Positions 25,432 to 33,793 of a stretch of 63,857 bases of DNA are shown here, piece after piece (positions within the stretch are counted from its first letter, which is position 1; every line of letters starts with the position of its first letter). Made by a program: the position numbers and the translations under genes. Location: NCBI GenBank assembly GCA_001724425.1, contig MEEK01000011.1, positions 1 through 63,857 on the forward strand. The letters are read 5' to 3'. Source of the DNA: Microbacterium sp. SCN 70-27 (GTDB lineage Bacteria > Actinomycetota > Actinomycetes > Actinomycetales > Microbacteriaceae). Below the pieces are notes generated by a model. It was not told where the DNA came from and searched no databases. It worked only from the letters and a program-made list of their open reading frames with translations.

Positions 25432-26646
25432 TCACCCGACCCCCGCCACCACAACCCCGCCCACCGCACCGACGAGGACGACGGCCCACGGTGGCATCCG
25501 CCAGGCGGTGAGCAGCACGAAGCACAGCAGCGCGAGGCAGAACTCCGCGGGCCCGGTGATCGCGGTTGTGAACACCGGCGTGTACAGCGCCGCGGCGAGC
25601 ACGCCGACGACCGCGGCGCTCGCTCCGCGCATCGCGGCCTGCATGCCGACGCGGGCACGCAGCGCGTTCCAGAACGGCAGGACTCCGACGAGCAGCAGGA
25701 ACCCGGGCAGGAAGATCGCAACGAGCGCGATGACGGAGCCGGCCACCCCGCCCGGCCCGACCTGTGACAGCGCGCCGAGGTAGCCCGCGAAGGTGAACAG
25801 CGGCCCGGGAACGGCCTGCGCCGCGCCGTACCCGGCGAGGAACTGCTCGGGTGTCACCCACCCCGGGTCGACGACCCCCGCCTGCAGCAGCGGCAGCACG
25901 ACGTGACCGCCGCCGAAGACAAGCGCGCCGGCGCGGTAGAACGCGTCGAACAGGCGGATGCCGCCGTTGTGCGTGGCCTCCGCGAGGATCGGGAGCCCGA
26001 CGAGCAGGAGCGCCCACAGGGCGAGGCACACGACGGCGACCGCCCGCGGCACGCGGAAGTGCAGGTCGCCGGGGGCCGCGGCGGGCGCCCGGCAGAGCCA
26101 CAGCCCGATGCCCGCCCCGAGCAGGATCGCGACGATCTGCCCGAGCGAACCGGGAGCCGTGAGCGCGATGATCGTCGCGACGACGGCGATGCTCGCGCGC
26201 GTGCGGTCGGGGGTGAGGGTACGCGCCATGCCCCACACCGCCTGCGCGACGATCGCGACGGCGACGATCTGCAGCCCCGTCAGCACGGCCACGAGCACGG
26301 GGTTGTCGAACAGCGTCGCCCCGTACGCGAACGCCGTCAACAGGATCGCCGACGGCGCCGTGAACCCGAGGAACGCCGCGAGGGCACCGCGCGTGCCCGC
26401 GCGGTGCAGTCCGATGCCGAAGCCCACCTGGCTGGACGCAGGGCCGGGAAGGAACTGGCACAGTGCCAGCAGGTCGCCGTAATCCGCCTCCGAGAGCCAG
26501 CGCCGCCGCTCGACGAACTCGGCGTGGAAGTACCCGAGGTGCGCGACAGGACCGCCGAAGGACGTCACGCCCAGCCGCAGGAAGACGAGGAACACCTCGA
26601 GCGTCGGAGAATGCCACCGTGCGGGGGCGGTCCGGGTGCCCGTCAC
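25432..26646 (-). CDS. chrA: Chromate transporter ChrA, long-chain CHR family
   Basis: Polytopic membrane protein of 404 residues made of two homologous CHR halves. The first half begins VFLRLGVTSFGGPVAHLGYF with the diagnostic FGGP; the second has FYRAGALVFGGGHVVLPLLQ and GYGAAQAVPGPLFTFAGYLG, each followed by hydrophobic helices. Family members expel chromate by proton antiport; some actinobacterial copies have unknown anion substrates. No chrB or chrR gene is adjacent, so a chromate role is by family only. Confidence 0.9.
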   Translation of the reverse strand: MTGTRTAPARWHSPTLEVFLVFLRLGVTSFGGPVAHLGYFHAEFVERRRWLSEADYGDLLALCQFLPGPASSQVGFGIGLHRAGTRGALAAFLGFTAPSAILLTAFAYGATLFDNPVLVAVLTGLQIVAVAIVAQAVWGMARTLTPDRTRASIAVVATIIALTAPGSLGQIVAILLGAGIGLWLCRAPAAAPGDLHFRVPRAVAVVCLALWALLLVGLPILAEATHNGGIRLFDAFYRAGALVFGGGHVVLPLLQAGVVDPGWVTPEQFLAGYGAAQAVPGPLFTFAGYLGALSQVGPGGVAGSVIALVAIFLPGFLLLVGVLPFWNALRARVGMQAAMRGASAAVVGVLAAALYTPVFTTAITGPAEFCLALLCFVLLTAWRMPPWAVVLVGAVGGVVVAGVG

Positions 26647-26741
26647 AACGTCTTCCTCACGGCCCGGATGCTAGCAGGCGCCGGGAAACGGGGGAGGATC
26701 AGGGTTGCCTATCCCACGTTGAGGCCGCGCAGTCGTCGTCC

Positions 26742-26747
26742 TAGCCT
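26742..26747 (+). promoter_or_regulatory. -10 element of a leaderless promoter for the VIT-family gene
   Basis: TAGCCT, then six bases, then the ATG at 26754; no Shine-Dalgarno. Confidence 0.55.
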
Positions 26748-26753
26748 GGACCG

Positions 26754-27479
26754 ATGAGCACTCCTGGCCCCTCCGAGATCGAACGGATCGAGCCGCACGC
26801 CGGCGGAATCGCCCAGCGGCTGAACTGGCTGCGCGCCGGCGTCCTGGGCGCGAACGACGGCATCGTGTCGACGGCGGCCGTCGCGGTCGGTGTCGCCGGG
26901 GCGACCGCCGACCGCGCCCCCGTCTTCCTCGCGGGCATCGCGGCGCTCGTCGGCGGCGCGATCTCCATGGCCCTCGGCGAATACGTGTCGGTGTCGAGCC
27001 AGCGCGACAGCGAGACCGCCCTCATCGCGAAGGAGAGCGAGGAGCTCAGCGAAGACCCCGACGGCGAGTTCGAGGAACTCGTCGGCCTCTACGAAGCGCA
27101 GGGCCTCCGCCCTGAGACGGCCCGTCAGGTCGCGACCGAGCTCACCGAGCGCGATGCCCTCCGCGCCCACCTCGCCGCCGAGTTGAACATCGACCAGGGC
27201 GACGTCGTCAGCCCGTGGCACGCAGCCCTGGCATCCGCCGTCGCCTTCACGATCGGCGCGCTGCTGCCGCTCGCGACGATCCTGCTCATTCCCGGCCCTG
27301 CCGGCATCGTCTGGACGTTCGCGGCGGTCCTCATCGCGCTCGCCGTCACGGGCTACGTCGCCGCGTGGATCGGAGGAGCGCCGAGCGGACGCGCCGTGCT
27401 CCGCACCGTCATCGGCGGCGCGCTCGCGCTCGGCGCGACGTTCCTGGTCGGCAGCTTCTTCGGCACGACGGTGGGCTGA
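26754..27479 (+). CDS. VIT1/CCC1-family metal transporter
   Basis: 241-residue membrane protein of the iron/manganese transporter family. Conserved N-terminus NWLRAGVLGANDGIVSTAAV (first helix), second helix ending in GEYVSVSSQRDSE, then a soluble acidic metal-binding-like stretch (about residues 85-140, ESEELSEDPDGEFEE), and three further helices, the last ending GSFFGTTVG. Predicted to remove Fe(II) or Mn(II) from the cytoplasm. It is monocistronic and leaderless and faces the DsbA-like gene. Confidence 0.9.
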   Translation: MSTPGPSEIERIEPHAGGIAQRLNWLRAGVLGANDGIVSTAAVAVGVAGATADRAPVFLAGIAALVGGAISMALGEYVSVSSQRDSETALIAKESEELSEDPDGEFEELVGLYEAQGLRPETARQVATELTERDALRAHLAAELNIDQGDVVSPWHAALASAVAFTIGALLPLATILLIPGPAGIVWTFAAVLIALAVTGYVAAWIGGAPSGRAVLRTVIGGALALGATFLVGSFFGTTVG

Positions 27480-27513
27480 TCGCCCGACGTCGGGGCCTGC
27501 CCCGTCGCCGGCG

Positions 27514-28230
27514 TCAGCCGCGAGCCGCGTCGATCGCCTTCTGCACGGTGCCCGCGACGTCTTGCGCGTCGAGGTCGACGACGGTGCCGCCGATCACGAG
27601 GATCGGCACGCCCTTCACGACCTGCGTCGTACCCTCGATCGTGCGCCCCATCCAGTAGTCGTTGGATGCCTGCACCCACGCCGCGAACGGCTGCGTCTTC
27701 ACGGCATCGCTCAGGTCGGTCTTTACGCCCGCCTTCGTCGCGTACGTCACGATGTCGTCATCCGTCGGGTGGGATTCACCGTCTGCAAGCGTCTGGTTCT
27801 GCTGCAGCAGGGCGTAGAACGCGGGCAGGGCATCCGCGTTCCCCGCGTCGAGCGCCGCCGCGAGGGCGCCGGCCGCACGCGTCGACCACTGCGTCTGGTC
27901 GCCGTGCTTCGCGCTGACGAAGTTGAGCGGGTGGATGACGAGCGTCGCGGTGCCGGATGCCACGGCCTCGGAGATCACATCCCCCGACGCCTCTTCGAGC
28001 ATGCGGCAGTAGGGGCACGACAGATCGGTCCACAGCTCGATCCGCACGGGGCCGGACCCCGCAGGCAGGCCGTAGCCGTCGGCGCCGGCGGGCGCGGCCG
28101 CGGCAGGCTGGCTCTGCGTCGGCGAGGCGGAGGGTGACGGCTCGGTCGCGGCGCACCCCGTGAGGAGCGACCCCACGACGAGGGCTCCCAGTGCGACAGC
28201 GGCGGTCAGGCGGGTAAGTCGCAGGGGCAT
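27514..28230 (-). CDS. DsbA-like thioredoxin-fold lipoprotein
   Basis: Exported thiol-disulfide oxidoreductase of 238 residues. The signal peptide ends in LLTGC with lipidated Cys26, followed by a Ser/Pro/Ala linker. The thioredoxin fold begins at VRIELWTDL with active-site C72-P-Y-C75 and has the cis-Pro loop at VKGVPILVIGG. This is the actinobacterial DsbA/MtbDsbA-type arrangement (thioredoxin_4 family). The partner VKOR-like protein is not in the window. Confidence 0.9.
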   Translation of the reverse strand: MPLRLTRLTAAVALGALVVGSLLTGCAATEPSPSASPTQSQPAAAAPAGADGYGLPAGSGPVRIELWTDLSCPYCRMLEEASGDVISEAVASGTATLVIHPLNFVSAKHGDQTQWSTRAAGALAAALDAGNADALPAFYALLQQNQTLADGESHPTDDDIVTYATKAGVKTDLSDAVKTQPFAAWVQASNDYWMGRTIEGTTQVVKGVPILVIGGTVVDLDAQDVAGTVQKAIDAARG

Positions 28231-28243
28231 GACGGTCCTCTCA

Positions 28244-28256
28244 GTGGTCTGACCAC
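28244..28256. promoter_or_regulatory. Short palindrome in the divergent spacer
   Basis: GTGGTC-T-GACCAC, perfect six-base arms, lies 14 bp from the DsbA-like start and about 64 bp from the divergent gene. Could be a repressor site; may be chance. Confidence 0.3.
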
Positions 28257-28319
28257 AAAAGCCTAGCAGTCCTGCGCGCCGTTCCGCACGGCCGTTCCGG
28301 GCTGAGAGATGATCGAGGT

Positions 28320-28838
28320 ATGTCCCGACGTCGCCCCCGCGCCACGTTGCTGATCGCGCTCCTCGCCGGTGGTGTCGTCGTCGCCCTCGTCGCGGTCGCC
28401 GCCGTCTTCGTCGCGCCGCAGCTCATCCGCGCCGGGGCGATGAAGGTGGCATCCACCGACACGACGGTCACCCTCACGACCGCGGGGATCCGTGCCGACG
28501 TTCCGGCGCCGGAGGGCTGGGCGTACGTCGTCGGCCCGTTCGACGATCACACCGCGACCCTGCGCAGCCCCGACGGCGCGATGACCGTCGACGTCGACCT
28601 CACCGCGACCGACGACGCCGAGCAGGCGGTCCGATCGGTCGCCGGGGGCGCCGTCACGCCCTTCGACCACGAACCGGTGGGCGGGTCCACCGTCTTGCAC
28701 GCGCAGATCGTGGGGGAGGACGCCATCGTCGGTGCGGTCGTCTCCGGCGGCGCGGCGCTCGTCTTCACCTCACGGCCGGCCACCGGCTACGACGCCCAGC
28801 TCGCCGAGCTGCTCGCGGGCATCGAGGTGACCTCGTGA
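28320..28838 (+). CDS. Membrane-anchored exported protein of unknown function
   Basis: 172 residues: basic start (SRRRPRATLL), one transmembrane helix at about residues 9-33, then an extracytoplasmic beta-rich domain (TTVTLTTAGIRADVPAPEGW, VDVDLTATDD, HAQIVGEDAIVG). It is not a recognised family. Its stop overlaps the GTG of the polysaccharide deacetylase (GTGA), so the two are translationally coupled and probably act together at the cell envelope. Confidence 0.8.
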   Translation: MSRRRPRATLLIALLAGGVVVALVAVAAVFVAPQLIRAGAMKVASTDTTVTLTTAGIRADVPAPEGWAYVVGPFDDHTATLRSPDGAMTVDVDLTATDDAEQAVRSVAGGAVTPFDHEPVGGSTVLHAQIVGEDAIVGAVVSGGAALVFTSRPATGYDAQLAELLAGIEVTS

Positions 28839-30358
28839 GGCGCGCCGCCACCGCGCTCGCAGCCGTCGTCGCAGTGCTACTGGTCAGCGGATGCGCGCCC
28901 GAGACCCGCAGCGACTGGGCGCCCGCGTCCTGGCACACCGTCGGCACGGTCACGACCGATCTGCCGGCGACGTCCGACGCCGACGCGCCGACCGTCGCGA
29001 TGCGGCTGCGGAACGACACCGTCGGCCTGGATGCCCGGTGGGCGATCCTGCCCGGGGATCACCCCGCCAACGCCGTCATCGAACGGGTCGTGCGCGACGC
29101 GGTGGCGGGTCGCGTGGAAGCCACCGGCGCCGCCTACCATCCCGAAGTGTTCCCGGCGGGCGCCGGTCTCGGCACGCGCGGCTGCGCACCGGGGGAGACG
29201 ACCCGCACGGCGTCCGACATCCTCGCGGGCCGCGCCGGCGCCGTCGTCGTGTGCGAGATCACCGCGGCGCGCGGGCCCCTCTTCGCGGAGACCCTCCGCA
29301 CGGTCGTCGGCGAGGGCGGCACCGTCACCTCCGACCGCACCGACGTCGTCTACGCGGACCTCGCGACCGGCGCCGTCGGCACGGGTGACGACCTCCTCAC
29401 CGACACCGCCGCGCTCTGGACGACGACGGTCGACACCGTGCGCCGCTACATGGGGAGCCTGTCGCTCGCCGCCGTCGCAGCCCCCGATGATGCGCAGCTC
29501 GCGGCGTTCCGTGCGGCGCTGAGCGGTGCCCGGTTCGCCGAGGGTGCGCTGTACATCCCGGTCGCGGCGGACCTGCGCGCGTCCGAACTCGACGGTCTCG
29601 TCCGCTGGCAGGCGCGCGGCGAGGAACGGCCGCTGCACGTGCGGTTCACGGCGGAGGAGATCGCGTCCTCGCTCACCGATCTCGGACGGGAGGTGCTCGA
29701 GGCATCCGGACCCTTCACCGGTGCGGCGAGCGCGGGCGCCGGATTCGAGCACATGCCCTGCGACCTCGTGCCGTGCATGGCGATGACCCTCGACGACGGG
29801 CCGTCCACGCTCACGCCGACCTTCCTCGACGTGCTGCGCGACGAGCAGTCCGCCGCGACGTTCTTCATGCTCGGGAAGAACGCCGAGCGCCACCCCGACA
29901 CCGTCGCGCGCGTCGCCGCGGAGGGGCACGAGATCGGCAACCACACGTGGGACCACGCCTACCTCACGGACCTCACGGATGCCCGCGTGCAGGCAGAGCT
30001 CGGCGACACGCGTGCTCTCCTGCAGCGCCTGTCGGGGCAGTCGATCCCGTTCTTCCGACCGCCCGGCGGCTTCGTGAACGAGCACGTCATCGCCCTCGCC
30101 GGTCAGAGCGCGATCCTCTGGAGCGTCGACACCCGCGACTGGGCGGGGCCCGCTGCCGCCGACCTCGCGCGCTACGCGATCGACACGCCGCGCCCGGGCA
30201 CGATCATGCTCATGCACGACATCCAGGCGGTCACCCAGAGCGTGTTCCACGACGTCGTCACAGGCCTTCGCGACCGCGGATTCCAGCTCGTCACGATCGA
30301 CGGGCTGTTCGGCGGAGCCGTCCCGTCAGGTCAGGTGCGGCACGGCCCGATCCCCTGA
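28835..30358 (+). CDS. Polysaccharide deacetylase (NodB/CE4) lipoprotein
   Basis: 507 residues. Signal peptide with lipobox VSGC (Cys near residue 21). Residues 30-300 form a domain like RsiV/PdaC N-terminal regions. The CE4 domain starts at MTLDDGPS with catalytic Asp320 and metal ligand Asp321, followed by HEIGNHTWDH with metal ligands His370 and His374, FFRPPGG, and SVDTRDW, and ends with the leucine-histidine motif MLMHDI. All key residues are present, so it likely de-N-acetylates peptidoglycan or a wall polymer. Confidence 0.9.
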   Translation: MRRAATALAAVVAVLLVSGCAPETRSDWAPASWHTVGTVTTDLPATSDADAPTVAMRLRNDTVGLDARWAILPGDHPANAVIERVVRDAVAGRVEATGAAYHPEVFPAGAGLGTRGCAPGETTRTASDILAGRAGAVVVCEITAARGPLFAETLRTVVGEGGTVTSDRTDVVYADLATGAVGTGDDLLTDTAALWTTTVDTVRRYMGSLSLAAVAAPDDAQLAAFRAALSGARFAEGALYIPVAADLRASELDGLVRWQARGEERPLHVRFTAEEIASSLTDLGREVLEASGPFTGAASAGAGFEHMPCDLVPCMAMTLDDGPSTLTPTFLDVLRDEQSAATFFMLGKNAERHPDTVARVAAEGHEIGNHTWDHAYLTDLTDARVQAELGDTRALLQRLSGQSIPFFRPPGGFVNEHVIALAGQSAILWSVDTRDWAGPAAADLARYAIDTPRPGTIMLMHDIQAVTQSVFHDVVTGLRDRGFQLVTIDGLFGGAVPSGQVRHGPIP

Positions 30359-30384
30359 GTGGAGCGAGCGCCCGATCGTCGCGG

Positions 30385-30741
30385 TCAGTGTGCGGCGTCG
30401 TATGCCTCGAGCACGGATGCCGGAACGCGCCCGCGCTCCGACACGGTGTACCCGTTCCGGGCCGCCCACTCGCGAACGGGCGTGTAGTCGCGCTGTCCGG
30501 CGCGCTTCTGCGTGCGCGACGACGATCCCGAGGCGGACCCGCGCGCGGGACGGGCCGAGACGGATCGTCCGGCGGCGACGTACGGCGCGAGCGTGTCGCG
30601 GAGGGCCGCAGCGTGCGCGTCGGTCAAGTCGATCTCGTAGGCGGTGCCGTCGAGGGAGAAGAGGACGGTTTCGCCCGATCCCACCTCGAGGACGGTGCCG
30701 TCGAGGTCGTCGACGAGCTGATGCACGATTCTGCGGGCCAT
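30385..30741 (-). CDS. lsr2: Nucleoid-associated protein Lsr2
   Basis: H-NS-like silencer of A+T-rich DNA, 118 residues. N-terminal dimerisation region MARRIVHQLVDDLDGT, with LDGTAYEIDL and the helix HAAALRDTLAPYV; basic Ser/Gly linker; C-terminal Lsr2 DNA-binding domain REWAARNGYTVSERGRVPAS with the minor-groove RGR. Such a protein would be expected to bind the lower-G+C island. Leaderless: TAGGCT six bases before ATG. Confidence 0.95.
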   Translation of the reverse strand: MARRIVHQLVDDLDGTVLEVGSGETVLFSLDGTAYEIDLTDAHAAALRDTLAPYVAAGRSVSARPARGSASGSSSRTQKRAGQRDYTPVREWAARNGYTVSERGRVPASVLEAYDAAH

Positions 30742-30747
30742 GCGCCG

Positions 30748-30753
30748 AGCCTA
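30748..30753 (-). promoter_or_regulatory. -10 element of a leaderless promoter for lsr2
   Basis: TAGGCT-CGGCGC-ATG on the minus strand. Confidence 0.55.
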
Positions 30754-30778
30754 GTCAGCGAAAGAGGTTCCGGAAAGG

Positions 30779-31627
30779 TCAGGGCAGCAGGCCGGCGCGC
30801 CGCGCCCGCGCCACGGCAGCGTGCCGCGTCGAGGCATCCAGCTTCGACATCGCCGACTGCAGGTACGACTTCACTGTTCCTTCGCGCAGCGACAGCGTCT
30901 TCGCGATCTCGGCATTCGTCTGTCCGAGCGCGGCGCACGAGAGCACATCCACCTCGCGCGGCGACAGGCGCACATCCAGCGCCTCGAGGGGCGCCGTGCG
31001 ATCGCGCGTCAGTTCGGCGAGGCGGCGCTCGATGTCGGCGAGACGCGCGCGGATGCCGTTGTCCGCGACATCCGCGGAGATCCGCCGCAGCGCGGCGTAG
31101 GCCTCACGCAGCTCCTCCCGCGCCGACACGTCGACCGTGGGCTCCTGAGGCGCGAGGAGGGCGAGTCGCCGTCCGACCTCCTCACGGACGCGCAACTCGG
31201 TGCCGAGCCCCGACGCGACCGCGAGCGCGGCACGCGCCGTGTTCTCGCCGAACGCCGTCGTCTCCCATGAGCCGCAGTAGAGGACGCCGCGCGATCGCCC
31301 CGAGACGACGATGGGCACGGCGAACAGCGTGGCGATCCCCTCGCCGAGCACCGCGCGATCGTAGTCGTGTGTGATGTTGCGCGACGAGCGGTAGTCCAGG
31401 GCCAGGCGGGGCCGGCGCTCGACGAGCGCGCGACCACCCAGACCGCGCTCGGCGTGGACGACGAGACCGGACAGATACGGCGTGCGACTGCCGACGATCG
31501 AGGTCACCTCGATCGCGTTTGCACGCTCGAAACCGCCGAAGGCGACCGGCAAGCCCGTGCGCAGAACGAGCTCGCCGACGGCTCGGGAGAGGAGCTCTTC
31601 GTCGGTGTCGGCGGCTGTCGTCGGCAT
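30779..31627 (-). CDS. LuxR-type regulator with GAF-like domain, RamA-like
   Basis: 282 residues, the same length as C. glutamicum RamA, the regulator of acetate metabolism (from memory). Residues about 10-165 are GAF-like (LVLRTGLPVAFGGFE, HAERGLGGRAL, LFAVPIVVSGRSRGVLYCG). The C-terminus is a LuxR helix-turn-helix, LSPREVDVLSCAALGQTNAE and SLREGTVKSYLQSAMSKL. It is divergent from the DUF485-symporter operon with a perfect palindrome and a CGGGGGT run in between. In Corynebacterium RamA activates mctC, which has the same DUF485-symporter arrangement, so the pairing here is likely functional. The effector is not known. Confidence 0.85.
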   Translation of the reverse strand: MPTTAADTDEELLSRAVGELVLRTGLPVAFGGFERANAIEVTSIVGSRTPYLSGLVVHAERGLGGRALVERRPRLALDYRSSRNITHDYDRAVLGEGIATLFAVPIVVSGRSRGVLYCGSWETTAFGENTARAALAVASGLGTELRVREEVGRRLALLAPQEPTVDVSAREELREAYAALRRISADVADNGIRARLADIERRLAELTRDRTAPLEALDVRLSPREVDVLSCAALGQTNAEIAKTLSLREGTVKSYLQSAMSKLDASTRHAAVARARRAGLLP

Positions 31628-31647
31628 ATGCGGTTACCTACTTCCGG

Positions 31648-31667
31648 GGGTGACGTCTGCGTCACCC
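31648..31667. promoter_or_regulatory. Perfect 8-bp inverted repeat, candidate RamA-like operator
   Basis: GGGTGACG at 31648-31655 and CGTCACCC at 31660-31667 with a four-base centre, in the 111-bp divergent spacer. A CGGGGGT run overlaps its left edge and fits the short G-run sites reported for RamA. Confidence 0.55.
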
Positions 31668-31738
31668 GCCTTCGTATCGTCGTCGATACTACCGCGAGCA
31701 CCGACGCTCGCACGGTGACCATGAGGCAAGGAGGCCAC

Positions 31739-32083
31739 ATGTCCACATCCGAACCCGCCCCGCCGGGCGGCATCGACTACGTCGCGGTGGAGGAGTCCGC
31801 ACCGTTCACCGAGCTCAAACGGCGGCACCGGAGCTTCGTGCTGCCGCTGTCGATCGCGTTCCTCGCCTGGTACTTCGCGTACGTGCTGCTGTCGTCGTTC
31901 GCGGGCGAATTCATGGCGACCCCCGTGTGGGGCCACATCAATGTCGGGCTCCTGCTGGGGCTCGGTCAGTTCGTGACGACGTTCGCGATCACGATGGCCT
32001 ACGTCTCCTACGCGAACCGGCGGATGGACCCGCTGTCGAAGGAGATCCGCGAAGACCTCGAGAAGCAGGAGGCGGGCGCATGA
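31739..32083 (+). CDS. DUF485 membrane protein
   Basis: 114 residues from the ATG preceded by AAGGAGG. Two transmembrane helices (FVLPLSIAFLAWYFAYVLL and VGLLLGLGQFVTTFAITMAY) with the conserved start FTELKRRHRSFVLPL. DUF485 proteins (YjcH type) accompany ActP/MctC acetate symporters as likely partner subunits. The stop overlaps the symporter ATG (ATGA). Confidence 0.92.
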   Translation: MSTSEPAPPGGIDYVAVEESAPFTELKRRHRSFVLPLSIAFLAWYFAYVLLSSFAGEFMATPVWGHINVGLLLGLGQFVTTFAITMAYVSYANRRMDPLSKEIREDLEKQEAGA

Positions 32084-33717
32084 GCCGTCTCGCCGAGCAC
32101 GGTCCTCTCGAAGCGGTGCAGGCGGCGCTCGACACCGTCGAGAACAACCCCGTCCTGAACATCTCGATCTTCGCGGCGTTCGTCGCGGTGACACTGTTCA
32201 TCGTCATCCGCGCGAGCCGCAACAACAAGACGGCAGCCGACTACTACGCCGCCGGCCGCTCGTTCACCGGTCCGCAGAACGGGTTCGCGATCTCGGGCGA
32301 CTACCTGTCCGCGGCCTCGTTCCTCGGGATCACGGGCGCCATCGCGATCAACGGGTACGACGGGTTCCTGTACTCGATCGGCTTCCTCGTGGCGTGGCTC
32401 GTCGCTTTGCTGCTCGTCGCCGAGCTCATGCGCAACACGGGCAAGTTCACGATGGCGGATGTCCTGTCCTTCCGCCTGAAGCAGCGGCCCGTGCGGATGG
32501 CCGCAGCGATCACCACCCTCGCGGTGTGCTTCTTCTATCTGCTCGCCCAGATGGCCGGCGCGGGTGGACTCGTCTCGCTCCTCCTCGGCATCCACGAGCA
32601 GATCGGGCAGTCGCTCGTCGTCGCCGTCGTCGGTGTGCTGATGATCGTGTACGTCCTCATCGGAGGCATGAAGGGCACGACCTGGGTGCAGATCGTGAAG
32701 GCGTTCCTGCTCATCGGCGGCGCCGTCGTCATGACGATCTGGGTGCTCGCGCTCAACGGCTTCAGCCTCGACACGCTCCTCGGCAACGCCGTCGCGGCGA
32801 GCACGAGCAACCCTCAGGATGGGATCCTCGGGCCGGGCCTGCAGTACGGCAAGAACCCGTGGGACTTCATCTCCCTCGGCGCCGCGCTCGTGCTCGGCAC
32901 GGCAGGTCTCCCGCACGTGCTGATGCGCTTCTACACGGTCCCCACGGCCAAGGAAGCACGTCGCTCGGTCGTCTGGGCGATCTGGCTGATCGGCCTGTTC
33001 TACCTGCTGACGCTCGTCCTCGGCTACGGCGCGGGCTACCTCGTCGGCCCCGACACGATCAAGAACGCCCCGGGTGGCGTGAACTCCGCGGCGCCCCTGC
33101 TCGCCTTCCAGTTGGGCGGGCCGCTCCTGCTCGGCTTCATCTCGGCGGTCGCGTTCGCGACGATCCTCGCGGTCGTGGCAGGGCTCACGATCACGGCGGC
33201 AGCGTCGTTCGCGCACGACATCTACGCCAACGTCGTGAAGAAGGGGAACGTCCCCGCCGACGGCGAGGTCAAGGTCGCGCGCCGGACGGTGATCGTCATC
33301 GGCATCCTCGCGATCCTCGGCGGCATCGCCGTGCAGGGGCAGAACATCGCCTTCCTCGTGGCGCTCGCCTTCGCGGTGGCCGCCTCGGCGAACCTGCCGA
33401 CGATCATCTACTCGCTGTACTGGCGCAAGTTCACGACGCGCGGCGCCGTGTGGAGCATGTACGGGGGCCTCGCCGCGGCGATCATCCTCATCCTGCTCTC
33501 GCCCGTGTTCTGGGGCACCGAGACGAGCGTGTTCAAGAACGTCGGCACGGCGATCTGGCCGCTCAACAACCCGGGCATCGTCTCGATCCCGCTCGGGTTC
33601 TTCCTCGGCTGGCTCGGTTCGGTCACGAGCCGGAAGGCGGAGGACCCGAAGAAGGCGGCCGAGATGGAGGTCCGCTCGCTGACGGGGTACGGCGCCGAGA
33701 AGGCCGTCGACCACTGA
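32080..33717 (+). CDS. actP: Cation/acetate (monocarboxylate) symporter, ActP/MctC family
   Basis: Sodium:solute symporter of 545 residues with about 13 hydrophobic helices. Family marks: AADYYAAGRSFTGPQNGFAISGDY cut here into AADYYAAGRSF and NGFAISGDYLSAASFLG, then FTMADVLSFRL, GAGGLVSLLLG, and LPHVLMRFYTVPTAKEARRS. Imports acetate, pyruvate or propionate with a cation. Coupled to DUF485 and divergent from the RamA-like gene; a 13-bp stem-loop follows. Whether acetate or pyruvate is preferred cannot be read; MctC is the closest analogue by context. Confidence 0.92.
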   Translation: MSRLAEHGPLEAVQAALDTVENNPVLNISIFAAFVAVTLFIVIRASRNNKTAADYYAAGRSFTGPQNGFAISGDYLSAASFLGITGAIAINGYDGFLYSIGFLVAWLVALLLVAELMRNTGKFTMADVLSFRLKQRPVRMAAAITTLAVCFFYLLAQMAGAGGLVSLLLGIHEQIGQSLVVAVVGVLMIVYVLIGGMKGTTWVQIVKAFLLIGGAVVMTIWVLALNGFSLDTLLGNAVAASTSNPQDGILGPGLQYGKNPWDFISLGAALVLGTAGLPHVLMRFYTVPTAKEARRSVVWAIWLIGLFYLLTLVLGYGAGYLVGPDTIKNAPGGVNSAAPLLAFQLGGPLLLGFISAVAFATILAVVAGLTITAAASFAHDIYANVVKKGNVPADGEVKVARRTVIVIGILAILGGIAVQGQNIAFLVALAFAVAASANLPTIIYSLYWRKFTTRGAVWSMYGGLAAAIILILLSPVFWGTETSVFKNVGTAIWPLNNPGIVSIPLGFFLGWLGSVTSRKAEDPKKAAEMEVRSLTGYGAEKAVDH

Positions 33718-33733
33718 CGCGACCCTACGATCC

Positions 33734-33772
33734 GGGGCTTCCGCGGTCGGCCTACACGGCCGCGGAAGCCCC
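33734..33772 (+). terminator. Strong stem-loop after the symporter
   Basis: GGGGCTTCCGCGG (33734-33746) pairs perfectly with CCGCGGAAGCCCC (33760-33772) around a 13-base loop. No T-run, as is usual for actinobacterial terminators. It lies between two convergent genes. Confidence 0.75.
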
Positions 33773-33793
33773 GAGTGCGTGGGCCGCGCGCGC

